Notes under the pieces: model-generated | The model's database searches: none | Told to the model about the DNA's origin: nothing | What the model saw: the letters and a program-made list of their open reading frames with translations, nothing else | Source of the DNA: Mactra quadrangularis | Taxonomy: Eukaryota > Mollusca > Bivalvia > Venerida > Mactridae | Direction of reading: 5' to 3' | Length of the DNA: 64,000 bases | Assembly (NCBI GenBank): GCA_025267735.1 | Contig: CM046301.1 | Location: 65,801,872-65,865,871 of the forward strand | Made by a program: the position numbers and the translations under genes | In this document: positions 23,100 through 34,399 of the stretch, piece after piece | Layout: every line of letters starts with the position of its first letter | Position numbering within the stretch: the stretch's first letter is position 1

Positions 23100-23760
23100 A
23101 TAAAAAATACCTATATTTTAACACACAATGCAGGTATCTTGTAGAACCAGCTAAAATGGATCTTAAACAGAAGTAAGTAAAATGGTAACTGCCCTCTCTT
23201 TATAATTACAAATAAATGAAATGTTTACAAAACACGCCACATAAAATAGCATTTCATTAATCCAAAAATTCCTGTCTAGCTGTATTGTCACTAAAGTATG
23301 TATGCTTTTTAGTCTAACCTTTTTTTACTTAATGGTGGCCCCCATGAGAAAAGTGAGTATTAGACAGTAATGAGGCAGTAACAGCCAAAAAGTTCTGTTC
23401 AGCATGCAGCAACAATTATATATCAAAACAGATTACATACAGAGCCCAAGGCTACAGTGTTGCACTAAATCATTAGTAAATATTTATGTAAATGAGTAAC
23501 CTGATCCTACATCTAACCATACACTGAATAATCTAGCAATATCAATGAGTAACTGATGAACTATAATTAACCTAACATAAATGTATATAGAAATCAATAC
23601 AATAAGATATGCTTCAACAACTGTTCTAGTGAAGGATACAGGATGATATTGATAAGCCTAAACAAATAATTCTAAGAAGAATAGTGACCAGAACTAATCA
23701 TATACTCAATTCTGAGAAACTAGTCACCTGTTATGTATAAAGCAATAGGTAAACTGCCTT
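23100..23760. other. no recognisable feature
   Basis: AT-rich, non-coding by eye. No repeat or open frame of interest was seen. Confidence 0.5.
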
Positions 23761-23763
23761 TTT

Positions 23764-24078
23764 GCCTGGCTGGCTCAGTTGGTAGCACGCAAGTCTACTG
23801 ATTGAGGAGTCGTGGGTATGATTCCTGGGCGGGGCATACTTTCGTGGAGCTTGGTCATGAAATTAATTCCAAGGCCATTCTCCCTCCTACCAATGATTTT
23901 TAATTATGAAGGGCAGTTGTCAGTCACTGACGAAAGTACATGTATGCGCTTATTAGTCGATTGACAGCTAAATCCAGAGATTTAGTCTTTCCAGGAGGAG
24001 TGAGTAGGTTGAATGACCGATGTTATATGACCTTATACAATGTGTTGCTACGGCGTTAAACCCAACAAACAAACAAAT
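23764..24078 (+). repeat. tRNA-derived SINE, full-length copy
   Basis: A tRNA-like head with A-box-like ggctcagttggtagcacg and a B-box region (gtgggtatgattcctg). A conserved body follows (ccattctccctcctaccaat, gtcagtcactgacgaaagta, taaatccagagatttag). The 3' end is gttgctacggcgttaaaccc plus an AAC tail. Confidence 0.88.
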
Positions 24079-24237
24079 CAACGCTTTTTATTTGATTACA
24101 TTTAAGGCAGCAGTCTCACCTAACAGCTTTCATGAACATTTTTCTTTTAACAAACTCACCCATCCATAAGAATCTCAAAACTTCCCTTTCCACCATAGGA
24201 AATCAATTGAATAGGAATCAAAATTCAATTGACAGGT

Positions 24238-24478
24238 AATAATAATAATAATATTTATTTGGCATAGTGTACACATAGCATAATTACAATAACATATATC
24301 ACAGCATGTTACTAGTAATAAGCCATGACAGGCACACCAACACCAGGGATAGCACAAAAAAGGGCAAGCCCTTATTTCCATTGTGGTCCCTAGGTAAAAC
24401 TAAATGCAACCAGGAATCAAACTCAGAACCTTTAAATTAGGTATCCTGTGCTCAACCACTGCACCATGGCTACAGCTG
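24238..24478 (-). repeat. tRNA-derived SINE with (ATT)n tail
   Basis: On the minus strand it begins gtagccatggtgcagtggtt (A box), followed by gagtttgattcctgg (B box), and ends in caaataaat plus ATT units. It is a different family from the gttaaaccc-tailed SINE. A fragment of the same family is at 52920. Confidence 0.8.
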
Positions 24479-24829
24479 AGTTTTTTAAGCAGTTAAGATT
24501 TGCAGATTAGGGATTAGGGTTCAGCAATCAATTTTGTGCTTTCTTATTTTGGCTGCTAAAAAAGTTTAAAGTAAAATTTAGACCAACGACTGTGTGGTGT
24601 TTTCACCTATGAAATTGAATTATCATGTAAAAAATCAAAAACCTGTTTATAGCACAGCATGTAGTTGACAGATAAATGAGATAACATAGTAAATAGGAAG
24701 ATGAAAAAATTTGAAAGGAAATAAAAACTATTGAAATAGTGTAAACATTACAGGAAGTTGGCCAATACAAGTTTTAAAACAAAAAATAATACAATGTATA
24801 TATGGAAAAAAAATTCATTGTTTTTGTTT

Positions 24830-24934
24830 TATGCCCCCTTTAAAAAGAGCCATCAATTCTAGGACATTCACCACCCTGACATTGCCCCCTTTTTTGCCAA
24901 GATGGACACTTTCAAAATATATGAGGGGGCATAA
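24830..24934. repeat. small inverted repeat (ATGCCCCC ends)
   Basis: atgccccctttaaa at the left and atgagggggcataa at the right are inverted and about 80 bp apart. It is possibly a MITE remnant; no target duplication was assigned. Confidence 0.45.
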
Positions 24935-25041
24935 GTCCACCCGGTCTAAAGAAGGAGGCATTATGTCAAGGGTATCAAATGTCCGGACCCCTAGCCATTG
25001 TTTAGGCAGACAGATCTCCTACACCATAGTTTCTGCAATGC

Positions 25042-25264
25042 TGGTTTTTTTAACGTCGTATTCAACACATATATAGGTCATATATACGAGGGCCAGCTCT
25101 TCCTACAATAGGTTTCCTGGACACTTTTTTATCACCTGTACTAACTTACCCTACCACGAGGCGGACAACTCATGTATAGGGTATGACCTACTGCGACAGG
25201 GTTTCGAACCTGTGATCTCCGGATTGGAAGTCAGACATGCTAACCACAGCGCCACAGCCACGGC
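25042..25264 (-). repeat. tRNA-derived SINE, second head type
   Basis: On the minus strand it begins gccgtggctgtggcgctgtg (A box in ggcgctgtggttagca), followed by the B box caggttcgaaaccctg. It ends atatgacctatatatgtgtt and acgacgttaaa. The tail matches that of the SINE at 23764, but the head is different. Confidence 0.75.
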
Positions 25265-27305
25265 TTCCTGAGATGTACCCAAACCAAACTTCAATCCTCT
25301 GTATGTAACTGCTAACTATTTCAGGTATGTAATGATGATAGACTTACATCATAGTAACTGATATAGAAAACAATCATTTCTTCAATGTTAGCTTGATCAT
25401 ATAATAAATCCAGAAATTAAAATCCAATTATGAGCTTATCACTAAATAACTTGAATAGCTTCTTCCACAGCCATATAAACTGAATGATGAAAAACACAAA
25501 ACCTGGCAATCCCTAGTTAGTTAAGCTGGTTCAAATCCTATAATATAATCAACCTTGTTTAGTTCATCAAGAGAGTTTATCCTATTAGTCAGTACTTACT
25601 GAAGACAAGAAGGAAGTAGAATTTAAAGTTATAAAATTATAAAAACTTTGCATCATCAAGATAAATGAATTACATGTAGTATAAACCTTGATAAGTAATA
25701 GTAATGTAACACAACATAAAAATATTGTAGCAAAATCAGTGTATCACTTGATGATTTTAAGAATTACAATCGAGAACGAATTAGTCCATTTAAACTGATA
25801 TGTATTAATTAACAATAGTTGTTAATCTATCAAATTTATTAGCGGCTGGCCTTTGTTCATTGGAAATCACTCTCATTGCAGAATAATATTGATAATTGAA
25901 AATATCGCAGAAAACTGCCGATACAATCATGTTTCAGTAGTGTATAACACAGGGGGAAGTCTTTTGCCCCCACCTAAATTTTTCAAAATACAAAAATTTA
26001 AATACAAGTAGTATGAAAAAGTTGAAAAGGTGAATCATAATTTATCCTTTGGTTTCCAGATCCCTCTAAAGTAAAATCAAAGGTTGAACCCCCCCACTGA
26101 AAAAAATTATTTCAGACCCGCCCTTGAAAATACCATGGTGATATTGTCACAGTATCTTATTATGGTGAGACATGACTGTACTTATTAAAGTAGAAACTAT
26201 ATACATATAATACAATGTAAGTCATCTTATATCAAATTTCAAATCAATTATGAAACATGTACTTGCATTAGTTCAGTAGACACTAACATCACATCAGGTT
26301 ATACCAAAATAACAAAGGGTCTACATCTTATTTTTATATGATTTGAGTTCAAAGTGAGGTCAATCATAAAAAGGATGAAGACCTCAATAATAAAAACAGA
26401 ACATGACTATAATGCACCTGTTTTCAAACAAATATTAGATCTACAAAAAATTTAAACAATAACCCAGGAGTTGGACAATTCTAAATCATATGACACTGCT
26501 TACAGTTCATAAGTAAAGAAAGAAGCTTGCAATGATGGGTGGCCATGTTGTTGACCACAGACAATCTCCCAAAGCTCAGCAAAAGGAGCAGCAATCCAAT
26601 GGTAGGGCACCAGAGCCTGAGAGATTAGGGTCACAGCTAATTCACAGCATCACTTCACCAAGATGTAAATCATGGGTACTTGTAAACATAAGATACTATA
26701 CAGTAGCACCACTTGGTCAGCTGCCTCTAAATGGAGTTAAAATAGCTTCACCTGAAGCACTAAGAAATTAGGACTGGTGCAAAAATTTGAAATTGATAAA
26801 TGTTGTTTGCTAACCAATCACAGTAAAAAGTAAAAACTCCATATAAAACAACCATAAGACTAAGGAGACAGACTTGACAAAAGACATTCCGATCATACCT
26901 TGTAAAAATGAAGTAAGATGTTAACATTAATTTATTGAGACTATTATATTACAGTAAAAATTGTCTTATTTCTATTTAATGAAGTCATGTCCATCAAGAT
27001 TAACATGACAATAACGAACAACATTAACAAACATTAGATAAACTGTAACAATAAGGACAGAGCCAAACAAATCTTTAAAGAGGTCTAACTTGTGATTGTT
27101 TCGTATGTGGTCCATACACCAAAAACACAATTTTGAACAAATTTGGACAAATTTTTAAAGTGTATACAATATTGTACATTGAAAATTTGAGTATGATGGT
27201 CAGGACACATGATGTAAGCATAAAAGAGTTCCCCCAAAAAACAACTGACCCCACACCTACTAGATCTCTTTATGAAGAAACAATATAAATTTAATACAAT
27301 TATCT
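25265..27305. other. no recognisable gene; one possible MITE
   Basis: AT-rich. Around 25951-26125 there are opposed C/G-rich ends (cagggggaagtc and gacccgcccttg) that may be a decayed MITE. The open frame at 26532-26771 has no family resemblance. Confidence 0.4.
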
Positions 27306-27309
27306 CAAT

Positions 27310-27372
27310 ATCTGGACCTATATAACTAGACTGTCACAGAGTCTGCGACAGTCTAGTTGTCTAGGTCCAGAT
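27310..27372. repeat. near-perfect 63-bp palindrome
   Basis: The arms atctggacctatataactag and (right, inverted) atctggacctagacaactag continue into actgtcacaga and actgtcgcaga. There is almost no spacer and only about four mismatches over 31 bp. It could extrude as a cruciform or be a very short MITE. Confidence 0.8.
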
Positions 27373-28123
27373 AGACTCACAGACAGAACAGTCTGAAAAT
27401 GTAGCCATCACTTGAGGTAGGGCTTCTTCATTTACTTCTTCAATTATCATTCTACTAATTAAGGGTATGAAAGTAATTGTCCAAACATGTCATTTTAGCT
27501 CCAACTACTACATCTCCTTTGTAAATTAGTGGATGGCCTAGTTAAAAATGGTTGCCCCTGAAAGCCAGACACCCAATACAACTTTCCAAGACTAAATTAA
27601 GATGTCAGTAAGAACAGCCTACCTTAGTACAACACTATATGTATGGGAACCTCCAAATGCTTCCTACGAAAAGGGTAGCCAAGTTATCATTGAAGACCAG
27701 CTCTCAGAGAACTTTCTTCAAATAGATTAAACTTCAAATTAACTATGAAAACAATTTAATACATCAAGAGAAACGACACAGTTAATTCCTGCAAAAATGT
27801 CACAAATATATCTAGTACAGGAAAATTCCTAAGAAAACAGTTTCCTTGTAAAAGGTCATGTAAACTTTAATCACAGAGTAGAAGATTAGATTAATGAATA
27901 AATAAACACTATACAATGTATTATTAGCTATAAAACACCATATAAGATCTTGTATTGTCTCCAAAATGGTAACAATGTCATTGGCAAGGAACATAAACAT
28001 TTGTTAAATGTTGTGAGTGCAGTTTCATTTGTTCAGTTTTCGTTGTTGTTTTTTTTAATGTTTTTTTTAATTGTCAACATCATAATTATGTGGTAAAGAC
28101 AATTAACTATGGTACATATCATT

Positions 28124-28479
28124 CAGTGTTTATTTTCACTCATAGGGGAAAGGTGGCGCACCCTTTTTGAGGGGAAAATCACGACAAAAATGAAATTAGG
28201 GGATTTTTTTTTTTCGATACTATTACTTGAGATAACATGGATCCTCTAACAGAGTAACATTTCTGTCTACTTTTATGAAATTTCAACTATAGAACCAATA
28301 TATTCATCTGTGATTTCTCTGTAATGCTTGAGGAATGGGCAAAAATGCTATAAAAAGTTAAAAGTTTTAGGACACTCTGACAGGGGAATTTTTTACCTGG
28401 GAAGGGGAAAAATATACACTTTTTGGGGAGGGGAATGGGGCCCTATTTCGGCCCCAAAATGGCCTGAAAAAAAACACTG
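28124..28479. mobile_element. 356-bp MITE with 5-bp target duplication
   Basis: The ends cagtgtttattttca and tgaaaaaaaacactg are inverted. tcatt flanks both sides (28119-28123, 28480-28484). Internal aggggaaa and ttggggagggg tracts are arranged in partial dyad symmetry. Its CAG terminus and 5-bp duplication resemble those of the larger hAT-like element at 13942. Confidence 0.75.
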
Positions 28480-29057
28480 TCATTCCTCTGGGATGCCTTA
28501 GCAGTGTTCTTGAAAATGCTTAATTCTGCAATCTAGACTTTTGTCATTTGAATGATTATTAAAGACCCAGCCACAGGTCACTGATATGCATAATAAATTT
28601 TCATCCACACATGCAACTGTAAAGCTAAACCTTTGTTCAATAAAAAGCCGAGCTTACAATCTGTGTTACAACAATTGCCTACATTTTATACATATATAGA
28701 GATATGGTTGGTAACCTGGACTTGAACCATCAATCTTGGATTAGTGAAAGGTAAGTGATTTAAAGTCATGGAGTATGAAAATGATGATAACTAGAGAACA
28801 AGATTTGATGATCATTTATCTTAAACCAAATGATAAACGAATATTTAAACCTTTAAAACTTTCTATCACCAAATTGTACATAAATGATAAATAGCTCAGG
28901 TATTTTTTTCCTTTTATAAATGAATACTACCTGTAATAACTAGCCATTTACAAACTAAATAGAAATTTTACAAGGAAATGAAAACCTCAACATTAACTCT
29001 TGTAAGGTAAAACTGATATGTCATGTTCCACATTAAAATGACTATCATACTATTGTA

Positions 29058-29300
29058 GGATCAGTAGTCCAGTGGTAGGACGCACGCTAAGGGATCAAGA
29101 GGTCCTGGGTTCAAATCCTACTAGGGGTACTACCAATTTCCTTGAGCAGGACCTGAGTTTGCTTCACACCACCCAGGTGTTAATTTGTAGCTGTTAGGGT
29201 CATGTACTGTACGCTGTGGCTGCAATCTGCACTGTATGTTAACAGTTGATGTGTGACCCAATGATCGGGGAAGTTAATGTCAAGAGTCGACTGAATAGTG
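29058..29300 (+). repeat. tRNA-derived SINE, third head type
   Basis: The head ggatcagtagtccagtggta has an A box and cctgggttcaaatcctac a clear B box. The body continues to about 29300 with no recognised common tail. It is not a functional tRNA gene: the acceptor stem does not close. Confidence 0.65.
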
Positions 29301-29983
29301 ACACTAGAAGTAGACTTCAAAAACCTTGCTTTTACTTTAACTTTCATATTGAAGAAAGTCACAAGATGTGTACATTGTTTGGTCAGAGATACACATGTAC
29401 ATCATAACATTATAATTATAGGGGTAAGAGGTTAAAAGAGGGAAGCAATTAATTTAGACCGCACTATGTAATTTCCAGAAAATGGCTAATAATTTTCAAT
29501 GTACTGACTTTTATTATTTAGACATTTCCATGAATTGCTTATTCATTGTCTTGGGTCAACTTGAACAAGCTTTACAAGCAAAGTAAACATTTATATTGTT
29601 TTAAATGGTTGTCAATACATCTTTACAAAACAACATGACTGTTTAAGGGGTCATTTCCTATTAAATACTAGTCAACAATCAGTGTTTGACATCCAACACT
29701 TCCCCTTCAGAGCAAGTAGATAGGACACCATATTTTAAGTATTTCTACAACCACTTCAGTGTTTCAAATACTTCCTGCCAACCAACCACAGTATAACAAA
29801 ATAAAATATAATAATCAAGTATGATGATGTAACATAGTTGCAATAATTTACAACAATTAAATGACAGGGCATGACCTGCTGTAACTAGGAATGCAAACAG
29901 AATTAACTGTCTTAAATGAGTAAAAAAAAACGTCACATTTTTCATCTGTTGCTCAATACAATGTCTATAATTTTTGCACCTCA

Positions 29984-30243
29984 AGGTTAGATTCGCGGGA
30001 GGGCATACTTCCGTGGAGCTTGGTTATGAAATTATATCTACAGCCATTCTCCCTCCTACCAATGATTTTTAATTATGTAGGGCAGTTGTCAGTCACTGAC
30101 AAAAGTATGCGCTTAGTAGTTGGTTAACAGCTAAATCCAGAGATTTAGCCTTTCCAGGAGGAGCCAGTAGGTTGACTGACCACCGTTATATGACCTATAC
30201 AATGTGTTGCTACCGCGTTAAACCCAACAAAAACAAACAAACA
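29984..30243 (+). repeat. SINE copy, 5'-truncated
   Basis: It starts inside the B-box region (ttagattcgcgggag) and continues through ccattctccctcctaccaat to gttgctaccgcgttaaaccc plus AAC units. Same family as 23764. Confidence 0.82.
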
Positions 30244-30704
30244 TCTCTACAAAGCCAAGGTAACTAACAGTAGCCAGTTGTAATCAGCATGGGTTCTGCT
30301 CCATGGCTGATGCTCTATGTACAATAAGTGACCAGGGTCATTCCAATCATTGTGTAGAACAGAATGCTCAATTAGGAATACCATTGCTCCAGTATCCTAC
30401 CATGAATTTCAGTTAGAATGTTGTTTACCCTATGTATAGAGAGAAGTTGTTTGCTCCTTGAGGAAGGATAAGCTAAAACAGGTAAAATAAGTGTTCAGGA
30501 CAGCTGATTAGGTAAGCTGGCCACATGGCATACTCTGATAAATTCAAAGTGTTGATTAACAGTGTAAAATCCAATGTTTAAATGGAAAATTACAACCAGA
30601 AAGACATGATAATACTATAAGCTATAATAACTATACTTGATATTAAATTACTAATCATTGATATAGACAAATTATCTATAATAATATAGTACACAAATCG
30701 AGGG

Positions 30705-30776
30705 TTGCCCGCAAGACTAAAGTAACTAACTCACTCTTTAACACAATGGACTTACTACAGTCTTGCAGGCAGTAGT
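30705..30776. repeat. hairpin-forming inverted repeat
   Basis: ttgcccgcaagactaaagta on the left is opposed to tactacagtcttgcaggcag on the right, with a loop of about 26 bp. Confidence 0.6.
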
Positions 30777-30796
30777 ATATATAAAATTGTATATTG

Positions 30797-30873
30797 ATGG
30801 GTCAGTGCATAATTAAACTAGTCTTCATCCTTCTTGATTTAAATGAAGTTAGACTAGTTTTGCACTGACCCAT
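30797..30873. repeat. hairpin-forming inverted repeat
   Basis: The left arm atgggtcagtgcataattaa, continuing to actagtcttcat, is inverted in the right arm (agactagttttgcactgacc). The spacer is about 13 bp. It lies only 20 bp from the previous hairpin. Confidence 0.7.
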
Positions 30874-30879
30874 GTCTAC

Positions 30880-33800
30880 ATGTATGTATCAAGGCAGAGA
30901 GAGAGCTAACATTTTTGTTTTTATTTTAAAAACAGGTCGAGCTAATAAATTTATCTAAGATAAACTCTGGATAAACAGACAAGACAGATGTTAGCCTTAA
31001 AATAGCCAGACTTTCTATTAGCTTCTTGGAAAAATAGATTCTAGGAAATATAAGATATTGTGTGTTAAACAGAGACCACTTGTATCAATGGCAGATCCAG
31101 TGAGAGTCAAAAGGGGGAGGTGGTCTTGACTCCTGAAATTTTAGATTTATAGAAATTCTCGATAAAAATTCAGAAAATGCCATTGAACTTTTTTTTCTTT
31201 TAGTCAAAAACTTAGAAATGTTAAAATGATTGGACCATTATCTTTGAGAGGATAAACTCTGATCCACTCATGACTATATGATGTATACAAATCACAGGAA
31301 TTTTCATGTATACAAAAACTTACATTGATAACATAAGAACATAGTTTTTTCAAGGAAAAATTATAACATAACTCATACATTATTTGTAGAACATTCAAGG
31401 GCCATAACTCTTGCATCTTCAGGTAGAATTCCCTGATAATTGAACTTTCAAGCTATTCTGTATAGGAACATCACAATCTTTTTGATATTTCAGAAACTGT
31501 TTATAAAGTAGAGAGCAAAAGTCAAAATTAATGCTATACAGAATACATATCTTATGATTTTAATGCTATCATATTTCACTGACAATAAAGAAATATTTGG
31601 CTTTGTCATATCACAGAAACCAGCTAACTGCAATAGATGTTCACATTACAGTTTTAGATTTGATTTTTCAGACTAACTAAACCAGGGGGCATGTTAAACC
31701 TGTCTATTAACTTGCCCCCAAGTACATTTCCATTGCCCCTAAATTTATCATCTATTTTTGCCATTTTTATAACTGACTATACACTTTGACAGTACTATCT
31801 TTGATATTTTATTTTCCGTTTATAAGAGACATTTTATTTCTGAATATAATACTTACACTTTGAAAGGCTGACTAGATTTGGAAGAACAAATGTATTGCAA
31901 TCAGTCACAGAACAACCAACAAAACTCTCAAATGACTTTTTATGCATAATTTGGTTTTAAGTCGAAGTGCTGATTTGCCGGGTGGAACAACTACTATCGT
32001 AACCAACTGGCCCTGTGGATTTTCAACTTTTCCAGGCAAGCGGGAAAGTATTTATTTCTATCACTGCTTGATTATACAATATACAATGCATCTTTAACAG
32101 GCATATAAACTATGAAATACAAGTAGAATGATAAATTTAAGGAAAAAGTTGAAAAGATGTAATAGATCTAATGCTGGGACAAGGACAATGAGAGAGCATT
32201 TATACACAAAATTCTTTGACCAGAGTGATGCAGGACACTACTGTTTATAAATAAAGGTCAGTATACTTTACAAAACACTTGATAGGGAGTAAAACAGAAG
32301 CATTGAAAAGAAGCCTGCTATTCTTTATTAGAACAATCTCTACGACAAACAAATTAAACCAACTTAACCAAGTAATAACCTGATGACAGTGTAGGAGCCT
32401 GGGAGCTCATGGCCTGTTGCTGATGGTCATCCCTGACCAGTTACATACAATTAAGCTATTTAATCTAGTTAATTCAGTTTCTACATAGATGTGTTGATAG
32501 AATAAACAATAGAAGTCCTAGTAATCATAATCAGATAAACTTGGATCCTACTCGAACATAGATAAGACTAGCATTTTGTATCAGTTTGCAGAAGAGCATC
32601 ATTTTGATGCAATCATGTGGCTCTCAATGGGGTTTCCTGCAAGATGGAGTCATTTAGCAAGAGTTATGAGATGTAACACTAACAACATAAATCTTACATA
32701 TAATTCAGTAGCATTAACTTTGTTATAAAGCTATACTGTACAAAGTAATGTATTTACTTTAATTTTCATTTAAGACATAAAAAACTAAACATGTTTGAAT
32801 ATCATACCTATTTGGTTACCATCTTTGCAATACACAATAAAAAATCAAGAAATTTAATACAGTCAGTTAATCAAACACTAAACTTGTCCATGTTCATTTT
32901 GCACAGTGAAATATAAATAGTATCACCTCTGCTTCAACTTGAATGTGCATTTATGTTAAGAACAGAATTTTACTAAAGCAATTTGACAGGCTTTGGTTCA
33001 TTCTATAAGATGTAAGGGCCTACTGTATAGAGGACACCCCTTAAACTCACACATGATTGCACCCAACACTAAAAGTCTAAAAGAGACTAAATTATCAAAC
33101 AATAAATATATGGTATAATGTGACATCTTTGTCATGCCTTTTCGATAAACCAACTGACAATGTTCCTCCTGAAAAGACAGAGACACTCAGCGCCTCTTCA
33201 GACCAATCCCCACCCTTCAGGCTCAGCATCAATCTGTCATTTTGGGGGATTTCCTCCATCTGTTACAGTGACTGAAGATTAATTGATCATTTTTATTTAT
33301 TTTTACAATAGAAAAATAGGTCAGCGTCAAAAATAAATCAACTTAAATCTATAAGTATCATTGTTAATGCATTCCTCAGTATAATAAATTCACAACCCTA
33401 ATCTCCCTGAGTCAACCATTCAATGAGTGAACAGTGTTGAATGAAAAGTGAACTGACCTGATATTGGTAAACACTGATAAATAAGGACGACTCACGAACA
33501 CATACGTGACACGTCAAGAAATTAAAACAAATAAATACATAAGCGATATAAAACCACATTGAATTCCGCCGTCAAAACATTAAAACCATGAAAGCGAAAG
33601 TAAGGAGACAAAATTTTAAATCGTACCTGTTTACAACAATGTTTATTGTCTGTCTGACATGACAGTTCTAGATCCACAAATTCCCAACCACTTGCCGTAG
33701 CGAGTACATCAACCAATTATTCATAATAACCTATACCATACTGTTTGATAAACAGTATTACGCGCTCTTCGTTTAAATATTTATAGTTTCTGTACAGTAA

Positions 33801-33990
33801 AAAGCGCGTATTCCAAGTTTTATGAATGCATAAACTACAATTTGTCTCAAAGTATCGTTGTATGAATTGAATAGAAGGTATTGTACAGCTTAATGTATTC
33901 TGAGTGTAATAATGAAACAAGTATTAATTAAATAAGCATTCCAAAAATGCTTGAAATCGCCGTTTAGCCCTTTTATTCTCCTTAGAGTAA
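30880..33990. other. no recognisable gene
   Basis: AT-rich non-coding sequence. A decayed MITE end (ggcagatccagtgag) is at about 31085. No exon with splice sites and family similarity was found. Confidence 0.5.
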
Positions 33991-33999
33991 AAGATTCAT

Positions 34000-34083
34000 G
34001 CAATATGCCATTTGGAACTACCTCGGCGATTTTCCACGCAAATACGTAGATGATCGCCGAGGTAGTTCCGAATGGCAATATGC
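34000..34083. repeat. palindrome with 31-bp arms
   Basis: gccatttggaactacctcgg is opposed to ccgaggtagttccgaatggc, with a loop of about 22 bp containing cacgcaaatacgtag. The arms share the word ccattcggaact with the MITE at 18137. Confidence 0.8.
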
Positions 34084-34127
34084 GTCAGCGTTTTAAACCG
34101 TTCCAAGTCTATTTATAGAACGAAAGA

Positions 34128-34220
34128 ATTAGCGTGCCCTGGTAATGTAAAACCATTGAGTTTATTGATAGAAAACCAGGAATTAGCGTGCCCTGGTAAT
34201 GATATGTAAAACCATTTATT
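34128..34220. repeat. 52-bp spaced direct duplication
   Basis: gaattagcgtgccctggtaa occurs at about 34128 and again at about 34180, each time followed by tgtaaaacca. Confidence 0.75.
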
Positions 34221-34399
34221 TAGATTCGCCCCGAAGTAGGGATGATAGGTTTTCATATTTTCATCTAATGCGAGTTTTAATAAGAAAAAAAATACAGTTA
34301 GTTATGCATATTTTCTGGTGTTATATTGCAACTTTCTTGAAACTGGTACTAGTTCATACATTGATAATGGTATTTTCTGGTAATACAAACAGGTAACCC

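Noticed and set aside
25951..26125. Possible CAGGGG-type MITE
   Set aside because: The opposed ends match only weakly and no target duplication was found; kept as a remark only.
26532..26771. 79-codon open frame
   Set aside because: No recognisable family, no splice context, low-complexity Gln/Arg content.
29058..29135. Possible tRNA gene
   Set aside because: A and B boxes are present but the acceptor stem does not pair and a SINE-like body follows; treated as a SINE head. The same applies to the heads at 23764, 25264, 40041, 57176 and 58794.
33522..33716. Possible alternative coding first exon of EHBP1 (starts MVDVLATASGWEF)
   Set aside because: No similarity to the family N-terminus, and exon 1 at 19773 already has the conserved start. 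At most it is a non-coding exon; the donor is only moderate.
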